A DNA stretch of 36,087 nucleotides from Acidobacteriota bacterium (GTDB taxonomy: Bacteria > Acidobacteriota > Vicinamibacteria > Vicinamibacterales > CAVVIG01). Made by a program: the position numbers and the translations under genes. Positions within the stretch are counted from its first letter, which is position 1. Each line of letters starts with the position of its first letter. The notes below the pieces were generated by a model, which saw nothing but the letters and a program-made list of their open reading frames with translations, did not search any database and was not told the origin of the DNA. The stretch is taken from contig JAHFUL010000002.1 of assembly GCA_023265155.1 (NCBI GenBank), positions 1 to 36,087 on the forward strand. The letters are read 5' to 3'. Below, piece after piece: positions 1 to 7,215 of the stretch.

Positions 1-230
1 GAATCGCAGGCCGAGCTTCAGCTCGGGCGTCAATCGGAACCGGGCAATCCGTCTCCACAGAGTCGTAGGCCCGAGCTCCAGCTCGGACGTCAATCGGAAC
101 CGGGCAATCCGTCTCCACAGAGTCGTAGGCCCGAGTTTCAGCTCGGACGTCAATCGGAACCGGGCAATCCGTCTCCACAGAATCGCAGGCCTGAGCTTCA
201 GCTCGGGCGTCAATCGGAGCCGGGCAATCC
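1..230 (+). repeat. 60-bp tandem repeat array, about 3.8 copies, open at the left edge
   Basis: Four successive 60-bp units start at 1, 61, 121 and 181 with only a few substitutions between them; the match ends near 230. Each unit carries a hairpin with arms CCGAGCT and AGCTCGG around a 2-nt loop, preceded by GTAG (units 2 and 3) or GCAG (units 1 and 4). That is the REP-like architecture seen elsewhere in this window. The rest of each unit resembles the last codons and stop of the adjacent M14 peptidase gene, so the unit probably arose by duplicating that gene's 3' end plus a hairpin. The array continues beyond the window. Confidence 0.9.
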
Positions 231-3002
231 GGGCGCAGTGGCGAGATAAATCGCGTTGAACAGCATCGGAAACGTCGCATGCGTCTGCGCGCGATGCTGC
301 GGGCGAAGACCGAAGAGAACGACGCGGCCGGGATTCATCTCGATTGAAACCACCGCCGCGCGGCCGACCATCAGCTCTTCACCTTTCAGCCACCCCGACG
401 CCACCACATCCTGATTGGGGTAGCGTGCCACGACCGTTGTCTTCTGTGACGCGAATCCCTCGACCAGCGAGAAGAACGGACTGTTATTGTAGAAGCCGTA
501 AGTGTCGGCGGCCGTGCCGTAGCCCACGGGATGAGTGGTATCGACCTGGATGCGGAGGATGGCGCCCGGGGCGAAGTGCTCGTCGCGGCGCAAATTGCGC
601 TTGATGTCGCGCACGGGGATCGGCAGCCGGTCGATGGCGAGATCCGACGCCGCCCCGAGCGTGATCAGCGTGCCGCCGGCGGCAACGAACTGCTGAAGGT
701 TCTCGACCCCGACATCGCCGATGCCGCCCCGGTACTCCGGCCTGATCGTCGCCGCGCTGAAGCCTTCAAGGATGTCGCGCGGATTCTGATCGGGAAGCAC
801 CATCGCATCGAAGCGATCTCGCAGACCGGGAGCTCGAAGGTCGGCGTTGTGCACGGTGGTGACGCCGAACTCGTACTGCTCGAGGACCCACCTGGTCCAG
901 CCCTCATCCATGCTGCCGCCGGTCCAAGGTGAATACAGCGCGATGCGCGGCGTTCGAATCGCCAGCAGCTTCGACGCCGCGGAAGGGTTGGAGCCGATCC
1001 CGGCAGACGCGGCGGCGGTCGCGGAAAGCCCGAAATCCTTCGCGAGGCCGTCCATTCTGTCATGGCTGACGTTGGTCACATGAACCTGCGAGGCGCCGTC
1101 CAGCGCGATGCGGGCGCCGTCCTTCAGCAGCCGATTGATGACGATCGCGGTGTCGGGCCCTTTGTACGGAAAGGTGAATCCAGTTCCGTTGCCCGCGACT
1201 CGGCCGACGATCTTCGGCAGGCCTTCGATGCGTGCAAGGCGCAGCGAGCCGGGAAGGGGCGCGCGGATGAAGTCGACATGAACGCCGAACTGCATGCCGA
1301 GCGACCACGCCGTGACGTCATACGGCGGTTCGATGGCCGCATTGGGGCCGCGCCGCACTTCAGGATACGTCTGCTTCTCGAGCAGGTCCTTTGCGTACCG
1401 CGCGAACACCTGGCTCATCGGAATGACGAACGCGCCGGCCCCGTAATGCCGGCCTCCCGCGTCGAACGCCGATTCCGCACGGTGCACTTCGACCCCCGCC
1501 ATATCGAGCCGGTCGACGAGATGTGCTGACTCCCGGGGATCCTGCTGGTTGTCGATCGGTACGACGATCGCTGAGATCTCCCCTGTCCGGCCCTCTTCGA
1601 CCGTCTGGCGATTCACCTCGTAGATCTGCCTGAGAAGCGCTTCTCGGCGATCCGCGCTCGTCTCGAGCAGTCCCATCGTCGTAATGAGCTCGTAGTCGAC
1701 GATGTCGCGCAGCGTCCAGCGTCCGCCGAGCCACGGACGCGGATACTCGGTGCGCGGCGTGATGTCGGATGGCGGCGGCAGGACGCCAATCTCCGAGTAG
1801 TTGGGGAGGGGGCTGCTTTCCAGGGTAGAGAGCAAGGAAGGATTGCTGCTGCCCGGATTCTGCGTGTTCGCGCCGGCAGCGGCACTTGTCGCACCCGGGG
1901 GTGCGCCTCGCCCGAGGGTCGGGATGCCGCCGGCGCCGCGCGTGAGCGCGGGCGGCGTGATCGACTGACCTGGCGGGAGGGGACGCTGCTGATCGGTCGG
2001 GGCGGCAATGCGCACGCTGGCCACTTCGGTGAGCAGGCCGATCTGGTTGTGCCACCAGCCGGTCCAGGCCATCGCGCCCTGCCAGAAGTTCGTGAACGTC
2101 GAATTGTAGATAATCCCGTCTTTGCCGGCCGCCTCGAGCGCCGCGGCCTGCGACTGCCCGAGGATCGTGTTCCAGCGGTAGATCAGCGGATGCACGTTCG
2201 GGTTGATCGGATCGGTCGCGGGCATCACGAAGATGCGCGGGCCGGTTTGTCCCATCTGGTGCTCATCGAGCCAGATGCTGGGAAACCAGTCGTGCCACGC
2301 GAGTTGGGCCGTGTACTGACTTTCCTTCTGGGTGAAGGCGTACAGGTCGCGGTTGTTGTCGTGCCCCGCGTACGGATGATACAGATAGGGCAGCGGGCTC
2401 GATTCGTACGGGGTCCCAAGATTGCGGTTGAACCAGTCGGTCACGAGAATCTGCCCGTCCGGGTTCGCACTGGGGACGAGCACCACGATGACGTTGTCGA
2501 GGATCTTCCTGACGAGCGGCGAATCCTCGGTGGCCAGGCGGTGCACCAGCTCCAGCGACATCTGAGAGGGCCCGATCTCGGTCGCATGGACGCTGCACGT
2601 GATGAAGACCACGGCCTTGCCCAGACGGAAAATCTCGTCGCGCTCGCGGGCGTTTGGCGCACCGCCCTGGAAGTACAGCTTCCGCTCCAGGTCCTTGTAG
2701 CGATCCAGGTTTTTCAGCGTATCTGCGGAGCTGATCTCGAGAACGATGAAGGGGTTGCCGCTGGTACTCGGTCCAAGCTCCCGATAACGGACCCGGTCCG
2801 ACGCTGCGGCCGCCAGCTTCATGTACTCGACAATCTTGTCCCAGCGCACCAGCTTGTTGTCGGCGCCGACCTTGAACCCGATAAACTGTTCCGGCGACTG
2901 AAGTGACCCGGCGGCCCTGACGCCCCCCGGGTGGGCAAACGACAGCGCGACCAGCACCCCCGCGAGGATGCCCGTCAGCGAGAAGGCGCGACGAGGATTC
3001 AC
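210..3002 (-). CDS. Secreted M14-family zinc carboxypeptidase
   Basis: Predicted exported metallocarboxypeptidase of 930 aa that would cleave C-terminal residues from peptides outside the cytoplasm. Starting at the GTG at 3002 gives a basic N-terminus and a hydrophobic signal segment (about residues 8-30). The open frame continues upstream only by translating the 9-bp satellite as Glu-Pro-Cys repeats, so the longer start is rejected; no Shine-Dalgarno is visible. M14 hallmarks are a zinc-binding HxxE (HATE, His139 and Glu142), an NPDG segment near 180, NNRD at 216-219, a third zinc ligand candidate His248 in DEHQMG and a catalytic Glu candidate at 326 (LLTEVAS). The roughly 500 residues after the catalytic domain are uncharacterised, with a Pro/Gly/Ala-rich insert at about 335-405. 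The stop codon lies within the 60-bp repeat. Family assignment is firm; substrate unknown. Confidence 0.88.
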   Translation of the reverse strand: MNPRRAFSLTGILAGVLVALSFAHPGGVRAAGSLQSPEQFIGFKVGADNKLVRWDKIVEYMKLAAAASDRVRYRELGPSTSGNPFIVLEISSADTLKNLDRYKDLERKLYFQGGAPNARERDEIFRLGKAVVFITCSVHATEIGPSQMSLELVHRLATEDSPLVRKILDNVIVVLVPSANPDGQILVTDWFNRNLGTPYESSPLPYLYHPYAGHDNNRDLYAFTQKESQYTAQLAWHDWFPSIWLDEHQMGQTGPRIFVMPATDPINPNVHPLIYRWNTILGQSQAAALEAAGKDGIIYNSTFTNFWQGAMAWTGWWHNQIGLLTEVASVRIAAPTDQQRPLPPGQSITPPALTRGAGGIPTLGRGAPPGATSAAAGANTQNPGSSNPSLLSTLESSPLPNYSEIGVLPPPSDITPRTEYPRPWLGGRWTLRDIVDYELITTMGLLETSADRREALLRQIYEVNRQTVEEGRTGEISAIVVPIDNQQDPRESAHLVDRLDMAGVEVHRAESAFDAGGRHYGAGAFVIPMSQVFARYAKDLLEKQTYPEVRRGPNAAIEPPYDVTAWSLGMQFGVHVDFIRAPLPGSLRLARIEGLPKIVGRVAGNGTGFTFPYKGPDTAIVINRLLKDGARIALDGASQVHVTNVSHDRMDGLAKDFGLSATAAASAGIGSNPSAASKLLAIRTPRIALYSPWTGGSMDEGWTRWVLEQYEFGVTTVHNADLRAPGLRDRFDAMVLPDQNPRDILEGFSAATIRPEYRGGIGDVGVENLQQFVAAGGTLITLGAASDLAIDRLPIPVRDIKRNLRRDEHFAPGAILRIQVDTTHPVGYGTAADTYGFYNNSPFFSLVEGFASQKTTVVARYPNQDVVASGWLKGEELMVGRAAVVSIEMNPGRVVLFGLRPQHRAQTHATFPMLFNAIYLATAPGLPGSD

Positions 3003-3021
3003 GGGAGAAGAATAGCAGATG

Positions 3022-3109
3022 GGTTCACAAGGTTCACAGGGTTCACAAGGTTCACGGGGTTCACAAGGTTCACAGGGTTCACAAGGTTCACGGGGTTCAA
3101 GGTTCACCG
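3022..3109. repeat. 9-bp satellite with 36-bp higher-order period
   Basis: Units of the form GGTTCACNN run head to tail from 3022. The last two bases cycle aa, ag, aa, gg twice (3022-3057 and 3058-3093), giving two identical 36-bp blocks. A 7-bp truncated unit (3094-3100) and one more unit (3101-3109) follow. The array lies between divergent M14 and aminotransferase genes, immediately upstream of the M14 GTG. The period is a multiple of three and stop-free, which is why it extends open frames artificially. It is a candidate variable-number tandem repeat. Confidence 0.95.
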
Positions 3110-3195
3110 GGTGAAGGGGTGGTTGGGTGACGGAGAGGGGCGAGCAGACTCTGGAAAATACGAGAAGCCTGGGGGGCACTGGGCGAGCCACGCGG

Positions 3196-4341
3196 ATGGA
3201 CCGGATCCAGGCGCCGATCATTCCCGTCATCGGCGGGCTCATTCGTGAGACCCCGGGCACGATTTCTCTGGGTCAGGGAGTCGTGCATTACGGACCGCCT
3301 GCCGAGGCCATCGAAGCGGTGCGCCAGGCGCTCGCCCGCCCGTCCACCCACGAATACCAGGATGGCGCCGGGCTGCCGTCTCTCGTCTCGAGGATTGCCC
3401 GCAAACTGGCGCGGGAGAACGGCATCGACGTCGACCGCGGTAGCCGCATCATGGTGACGGCGGGCGCGAACATGGCGTTCATGCACGCCGTGCTCGCGAT
3501 CACGGCTCCCGGCGATGAGGTGATTCTTCCGGTACCCTTCTATTTCAACCACGAGATGGCGATCGAGATGGCGGGCTGCCGCGTGGTGCGCGTCCCTACC
3601 GACGAGCACTACCAGCTTCGACTGGACGCCATCAGCGGGGCGCTGACCAGCCGGACGCGCGCGATTGTGACGATCACCCCCAACAATCCGAGCGGCGCCG
3701 TCCTCGGCGAGTCGTCGCTTCGCGACGTCAACACGATCTGCCGCGAGCGCGGCCTCTATCACATCGCCGACGAGCCGTATGAGTACTTCACGTACGGATC
3801 GGCGCGTCACGTATCGCCGGGATCGTTTGACGACGCCACCGGACACACCATCTCGATGTATTCGCTCTCGAAGGCGTACGGCTTTGCGGGTTGGCGCATC
3901 GGCTACATGGTGTATCCCGAGCGTCTGGCGTCGGCGATGATCAAGAGCCAGGACACCATTCTGATCTGCCCGACGATTGCGTCGCAGGAAGGCGCCGCCG
4001 CGGCGCTGGACGTCGGCCGCGCCTACTGCGAGCCGCACGTGCGGGAGCTCGCCGCGATCCGCGCGATCGTGGTCTCGAAGCTCTCCGCGCTCGGTCCCAT
4101 CGCCACCGTGCCGGCGGCCGACGGCGCGTTTTACTGCCTGATGAAGGTCAATACCGGCATGCATCCGCTCGCCCTCGCGGAGCGTCTGATTCGCGAGCAC
4201 AAGGTTGCGGTCATTCCCGGCACGGCGTTCGGGATGGAAGACGGCTGCTACTTCCGCGTGGCGTACGGCGCGCTGCAGAAGGACACCGTGGCGGAGGGCA
4301 TCGGCCGGCTCGTGGAAGGGCTGCGCGCGATCTGCGGCTAG
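3196..4341 (+). CDS. PLP-dependent class I/II aminotransferase
   Basis: Fold-type I aminotransferase of 381 aa from the ATG at 3196, probably transferring an amino group between an amino acid and a 2-oxo acid in the cytoplasm. Seen directly: the PLP-lysine region SLSKAYGFAGWRIGY with Lys226, the PNNPSG segment that contacts the cofactor and carboxylate, and ADEPYEYF containing the Asp that pairs with the pyridine nitrogen. The first in-frame ATG (3127) would add 23 poorly conserved-looking residues; the start at 3196 places the protein directly before the usual N-terminal arm, so I prefer it. The gene is divergent from the M14 peptidase and separated from Uma2 by a structured gap. It resembles aspartate aminotransferase-like enzymes, but substrate cannot be read from sequence. 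Confidence 0.88.
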   Translation: MDRIQAPIIPVIGGLIRETPGTISLGQGVVHYGPPAEAIEAVRQALARPSTHEYQDGAGLPSLVSRIARKLARENGIDVDRGSRIMVTAGANMAFMHAVLAITAPGDEVILPVPFYFNHEMAIEMAGCRVVRVPTDEHYQLRLDAISGALTSRTRAIVTITPNNPSGAVLGESSLRDVNTICRERGLYHIADEPYEYFTYGSARHVSPGSFDDATGHTISMYSLSKAYGFAGWRIGYMVYPERLASAMIKSQDTILICPTIASQEGAAAALDVGRAYCEPHVRELAAIRAIVVSKLSALGPIATVPAADGAFYCLMKVNTGMHPLALAERLIREHKVAVIPGTAFGMEDGCYFRVAYGALQKDTVAEGIGRLVEGLRAICG

Positions 4342-4362
4342 CCGGACCAATCGCGCGGGCCG

Positions 4363-4441
4363 GAAAGTGCCACGTTGATACACGGCTCACATTCCGTGCA
4401 GCTCATGCTTGCACTTTCGCGACGACGATGGCATCGTCGTC
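4363..4441. other. Nested inverted repeats between aminotransferase and Uma2 genes
   Basis: Arms GAAAGTGC (4363-4370) and GCACTTTC (4411-4418) are perfect complements and enclose a smaller CACGG/CCGTG hairpin (4381-4385 with 4394-4398). Directly after lies a perfect palindrome with 10-bp arms, GACGACGATG and CATCGTCGTC, around one base (4421-4441), 19 bp before the Uma2 ATG. There is no T-run, so this is not a classical intrinsic terminator. It could be an operator or a structured leader. Confidence 0.6.
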
Positions 4442-4460
4442 CCAAAGAGGCTCATCGAAC

Positions 4461-5039
4461 ATGGTGAGGAGGGCCGCTGCCGTGGCTGCGCCAAAGCTGA
4501 TGACGGTGGACGAGTATTTCAGCACACCGGAGACTGTGCTGCCGATGGAGCTTGTCTTCGGCACGCTTCGCGCGGCCGATGCGCCGACGCCGCAGCATCA
4601 ATCGGCGGTGCTCGCGCTGTGCCTGGCGCTCGATCGGCATGTGCGCGAGCGGCGGCTGGGCCGCATCTGGATTGCGCCGCTGGATGTCGTGCTCGACAGG
4701 AGGAAGTCACTCATCGTGCAGCCGGATCTCATGTTCATTTCGAACGAGCGGGAATCAGTTGTCACCGATAGGGTCTGGGGCGCACCCGATCTGGTGATCG
4801 AGGTGCTCTCGCCGAACCCGCGCATCGGCCAGACCGACGAGCGCGTCCGCTGGTTTGCCGAGTACAACGTGAGGGAGTGCTGGCTGGTCCACCAGAACCG
4901 CCGTGAGATCACCGTCGTCGAGTTCGCAGATTCCCGCGTGAGCGGGCGGCGCGTGTTCCGAGCCCGTGATCCAATTCAATCAGGCGTGCTGCCGGAATTC
5001 CACGAGACGCTCGGCGACCTGCTCGACCGGGCCCGCTAG
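4461..5039 (+). CDS. Uma2-family (DUF820) endonuclease-like protein
   Basis: Protein of 192 aa related to the Uma2 family, which has a PD-(D/E)xK nuclease fold; its biological role is poorly understood. Recognisable blocks are MTVDEYF near the N-terminus, VLPMELVFG, QPDLMFI (Asp89), APDLVIEVLSP (Glu114) and a YNVRECWLV strand corresponding to the common GVxEYW segment. The lysine usually found between the Glu and the tyrosine helix appears replaced by arginine (about Arg128), so catalysis is uncertain. The ATG at 4461 is chosen because AGAGG lies about 10 nt upstream; ATGs at 4428 and 4500 are alternatives. The open frame extends far upstream through the aminotransferase gene, which is an artefact. 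It converges with parE across repeat copy A. Confidence 0.82.
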   Translation: MVRRAAAVAAPKLMTVDEYFSTPETVLPMELVFGTLRAADAPTPQHQSAVLALCLALDRHVRERRLGRIWIAPLDVVLDRRKSLIVQPDLMFISNERESVVTDRVWGAPDLVIEVLSPNPRIGQTDERVRWFAEYNVRECWLVHQNRREITVVEFADSRVSGRRVFRARDPIQSGVLPEFHETLGDLLDRAR

Positions 5040-5173
5040 CAGCCCGTGGTGAAAGTCATATCGGGCTGTTACAGTCCGAGGCGCATGCAGAAAAAGGGGT
5101 CTGACCCCTGTGTTTTCGCGTGTCGCAAGGGGGTCTGACCCCTTTTTCGAGCGGCACTCACTTGCGCCACGGA
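5039..5173 (+). repeat. Dispersed repeat, copy A, with two GGGGTC-T-GACCCC palindromes
   Basis: This 135-bp stretch fills the gap between the Uma2 stop and the parE stop. It matches, in inverted orientation, 31597-31729. It starts with a hairpin (CAGCCCG with CGGGCTG, 15-nt loop), then has two near-palindromes built on GGGGTCTGACCCC (starting near 5096 and 5131), and ends with a shared tail reading TTGCGCCACGGAC. No coding potential is visible. It looks like a non-autonomous element of REP/BIME type; mobilisation by a transposase acting in trans is inference. Confidence 0.85.
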
Positions 5174-5176
5174 CGG

Positions 5177-7102
5177 CTAGACGTCGAGCTCTTCGGCTTC
5201 CTCGGCGCGCTCCATGATGAATCGGAAGCGGGCCGACGCGTCCTTCCCCATCAGCTCGTTCATGATGCGATCCGTGACGAGCTGATCGGCGATCTCGACG
5301 CGCAGCAGCCGCCGCGTGCGCGGGTTCAGCGTCGTTTCCCACAGCACCTTCGGCATCATCTCTCCGAGGCCCTTGAACCGTGTGACGTCCGGCGTCGCGC
5401 GGGTGCCGTTCTTCATGTGCTGCTTCAGAATCGCCTCCTTCTGCGCATCGTCGAGAGCCCAGAACGTCTCCTTGCCGATGTCGATGCGGTAGAGCGGAGG
5501 CTGAGCGAGATAGATGTGGCCGCTCGTCATGAGCTGCGGCAAGTGACGGTAGATGAACGTCAGGAGCAGAGTCGCGATATGGTTGCCGTCGGAATCGGCG
5601 TCGGCCAGGATGATCACCTTTCCGTAGCGGAGCTTCGCGAGCTCGAAGTTGTTGCCCAGCCCGCACCCAAGCGCGGTCACGAGATCCGAGAGCTCCTTGT
5701 TCTCCAGGACCTTCGCGAGCGACGCGCTCTCGGTGTTGAGGACCTTGCCGCGCAGCGGGAGAATCGCCTGGCGCGCCCGATCCCGCCCCTGCTTGGCCGA
5801 GCCGCCTGCTGAATCACCCTCGACGATGAAGATCTCGCTGCCTTCGCTCGTGGAATTGGTGCAGTCGCTCAACTTGCCCGGCAGGTTGAGCCGGTACGAT
5901 GTCGCGCTCTTGCGCGACACTTCGGCCTGGGCCGCGCGGCTCGCCTCGCGGGCGCGCGCCGCGAGAATGATGCGAGCGAGGATGGCCTCGGCCACGCTGA
6001 TGTTGTGATTGAGCCAGTGCTCCAGCGCCGGCCGGGCGATGCCGTCCACGGCCGAGAGCATCTCGGGGTTGTTCAGCCGGTCTTTGGTCTGTCCCTGAAA
6101 CTGCGGCTCGGCGATGAACAGGCTCAGGACCCCCGTCATCCCTTCGCGAATGTCCTCGGCCGTCAGCGTGACGCCCTTGGGCGTCAGGTTGTGCGTCTCG
6201 ATGAAGTTGCGCACCGCCTTGCCGATGCCGGCGCGAAGGCCTTGCTCGTGCGTGCCGCCCGAACCGGTTGGAATGCCGTTGACGTACGACCTCAGATGCT
6301 CATCGGTCGCTTCGGTCCATTGAAGAACGAGATCCAAACGGAGCCCATCGTCTTTGCTCAGGATGAAGGCAGCCTCGTGTACCGGCTTCGCGCCACGTGC
6401 GCTCACGATCTGCTTCAGGTATTCGACGATGCCGTCGCTGTGCTCGAAGACCGCCCTGGTTTTTGTCGTCTCGTCCTCGAAGATGACCTTCAGGCCCTTG
6501 TGGAGATAGCTCGCGACTTCGAGCCTGGCCTTGATGACGTCCGGGTCGAACTCGATTTTCGGAAAGATGGCGGCGTCTGGATGGAAGTAGACGGTCGTGC
6601 CGCTGCCCCGCGCCGGGCCCAGCTTCTTGAGGGGACCAACCGGCTTGCCTTGCTTGAAGCGCATCTCCCACTGCGCCCCGTCTCGTTTCACGGTCGCAAT
6701 GAGCTCTTTCGACAACGCGTTGACGACGCTGGCGCCGACGCCGTGAAGGCCGCCCGCGGTCTTGTAGCTGCCGTGCTCGAACTTTCCGCCGGCGTGGAGC
6801 ACGGTGAAAATCACCTCGATCGCGCTCTTCTTCGTCGCCGCGTGCTTGTCCACGGGAATGCCGCGGCCATCGTCTTCGATGGTGATCGAGGAGCCGTCGC
6901 CGTGGAGCGTGACCCTGACGTTCGAGGCGTAGCCGTTCATCGCCTCGTCAATGGCGTTGTCGAGGATTTCCCACACGAGGTGGTGAAGCCCGGCCGATCC
7001 GACGCCGCCGATGTACATGCCGGGGCGCTTGCGGACGGGGTCCAGACCCTCGAGAACCGTGATGTCTTTCGCCGTGTAGGTCGCGGACGTCCCGGGAGTC
7101 AT
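5177..7102 (-). CDS. parE: DNA topoisomerase IV subunit B (ParE-type; GyrB possible)
   Basis: ATPase subunit of a type IIA topoisomerase, 641 aa. It would pair with the ParC-type subunit at 21293-23704 to decatenate or relax DNA. The GHKL ATPase domain shows WEILDNAIDEA (Glu45, Asn49), DDGRGIP (77-83) and the ATP lid GGLHGVG (118-124). The TOPRIM domain shows EGDSAGG (428-434), PLRGKVLN and DADSDG (501-506). DADSDG followed by HIATLL, and YRIDIGKE later, resemble ParE more than GyrB, and the length fits ParE. The two subunits are 14 kb apart on the same strand instead of adjacent. The ATG at 7102 has no Shine-Dalgarno. ParE versus GyrB is inference; type IIA subunit B is certain. Confidence 0.85.
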   Translation of the reverse strand: MTPGTSATYTAKDITVLEGLDPVRKRPGMYIGGVGSAGLHHLVWEILDNAIDEAMNGYASNVRVTLHGDGSSITIEDDGRGIPVDKHAATKKSAIEVIFTVLHAGGKFEHGSYKTAGGLHGVGASVVNALSKELIATVKRDGAQWEMRFKQGKPVGPLKKLGPARGSGTTVYFHPDAAIFPKIEFDPDVIKARLEVASYLHKGLKVIFEDETTKTRAVFEHSDGIVEYLKQIVSARGAKPVHEAAFILSKDDGLRLDLVLQWTEATDEHLRSYVNGIPTGSGGTHEQGLRAGIGKAVRNFIETHNLTPKGVTLTAEDIREGMTGVLSLFIAEPQFQGQTKDRLNNPEMLSAVDGIARPALEHWLNHNISVAEAILARIILAARAREASRAAQAEVSRKSATSYRLNLPGKLSDCTNSTSEGSEIFIVEGDSAGGSAKQGRDRARQAILPLRGKVLNTESASLAKVLENKELSDLVTALGCGLGNNFELAKLRYGKVIILADADSDGNHIATLLLTFIYRHLPQLMTSGHIYLAQPPLYRIDIGKETFWALDDAQKEAILKQHMKNGTRATPDVTRFKGLGEMMPKVLWETTLNPRTRRLLRVEIADQLVTDRIMNELMGKDASARFRFIMERAEEAEELDV

Positions 7103-7112
7103 ACTGCGAAAG

Positions 7113-7118
7113 ATTGTA
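7113..7118 (-). promoter_or_regulatory. Possible -10 box for parE
   Basis: On the minus strand TACAAT lies about 10 nt before the parE ATG at 7102. If used, transcription would begin within a few bases of the start codon, giving a leaderless or near-leaderless mRNA. This would fit the absence of a Shine-Dalgarno. No convincing -35 is seen. Confidence 0.3.
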
Positions 7119-7163
7119 CAGCTTCGCTCCGTTTCCCATCGACGGGCAGCCGGATGCCGCAGG

Positions 7164-7169
7164 TATAAT
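7164..7169 (+). promoter_or_regulatory. Consensus -10 box upstream of the 12-kb exported-protein gene block
   Basis: A perfect TATAAT lies 46 bp before the ATG at 7216, in the divergent gap between parE and the unknown exported protein. The -35 region is weak (ATCGAC near 7138, with a long spacer). The expected transcript start is about 7176, leaving a leader of about 40 nt containing AAAAAAGG just before the ATG. Confidence 0.45.
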
Positions 7170-7215
7170 TGCGGTCCCTGATAGAAGAACGAGAATGCTT
7201 CGTTAAAAAAAGGTA

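Noticed and set aside
1-230. CRISPR array
   Set aside because: The 60-bp units are contiguous and nearly identical throughout, with no variable spacers, and no cas genes are present.
3003-3260. N-terminal extension of the M14 peptidase rich in Glu-Pro-Cys repeats
   Set aside because: It is a translation of the 9-bp satellite and of DNA overlapping the divergent aminotransferase; the GTG at 3002 leads directly into a signal peptide.
5096-5155. Rho-independent terminators from the GGGGTCTGACCCC palindromes
   Set aside because: The palindromes are short with odd centres and lie in a conserved dispersed repeat; T-runs are present only partly. A termination role is possible but cannot be claimed from sequence.
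6005-7168. 387-aa plus-strand open frame opposite parE
   Set aside because: Antisense to the conserved ATPase domain and without recognisable motifs.
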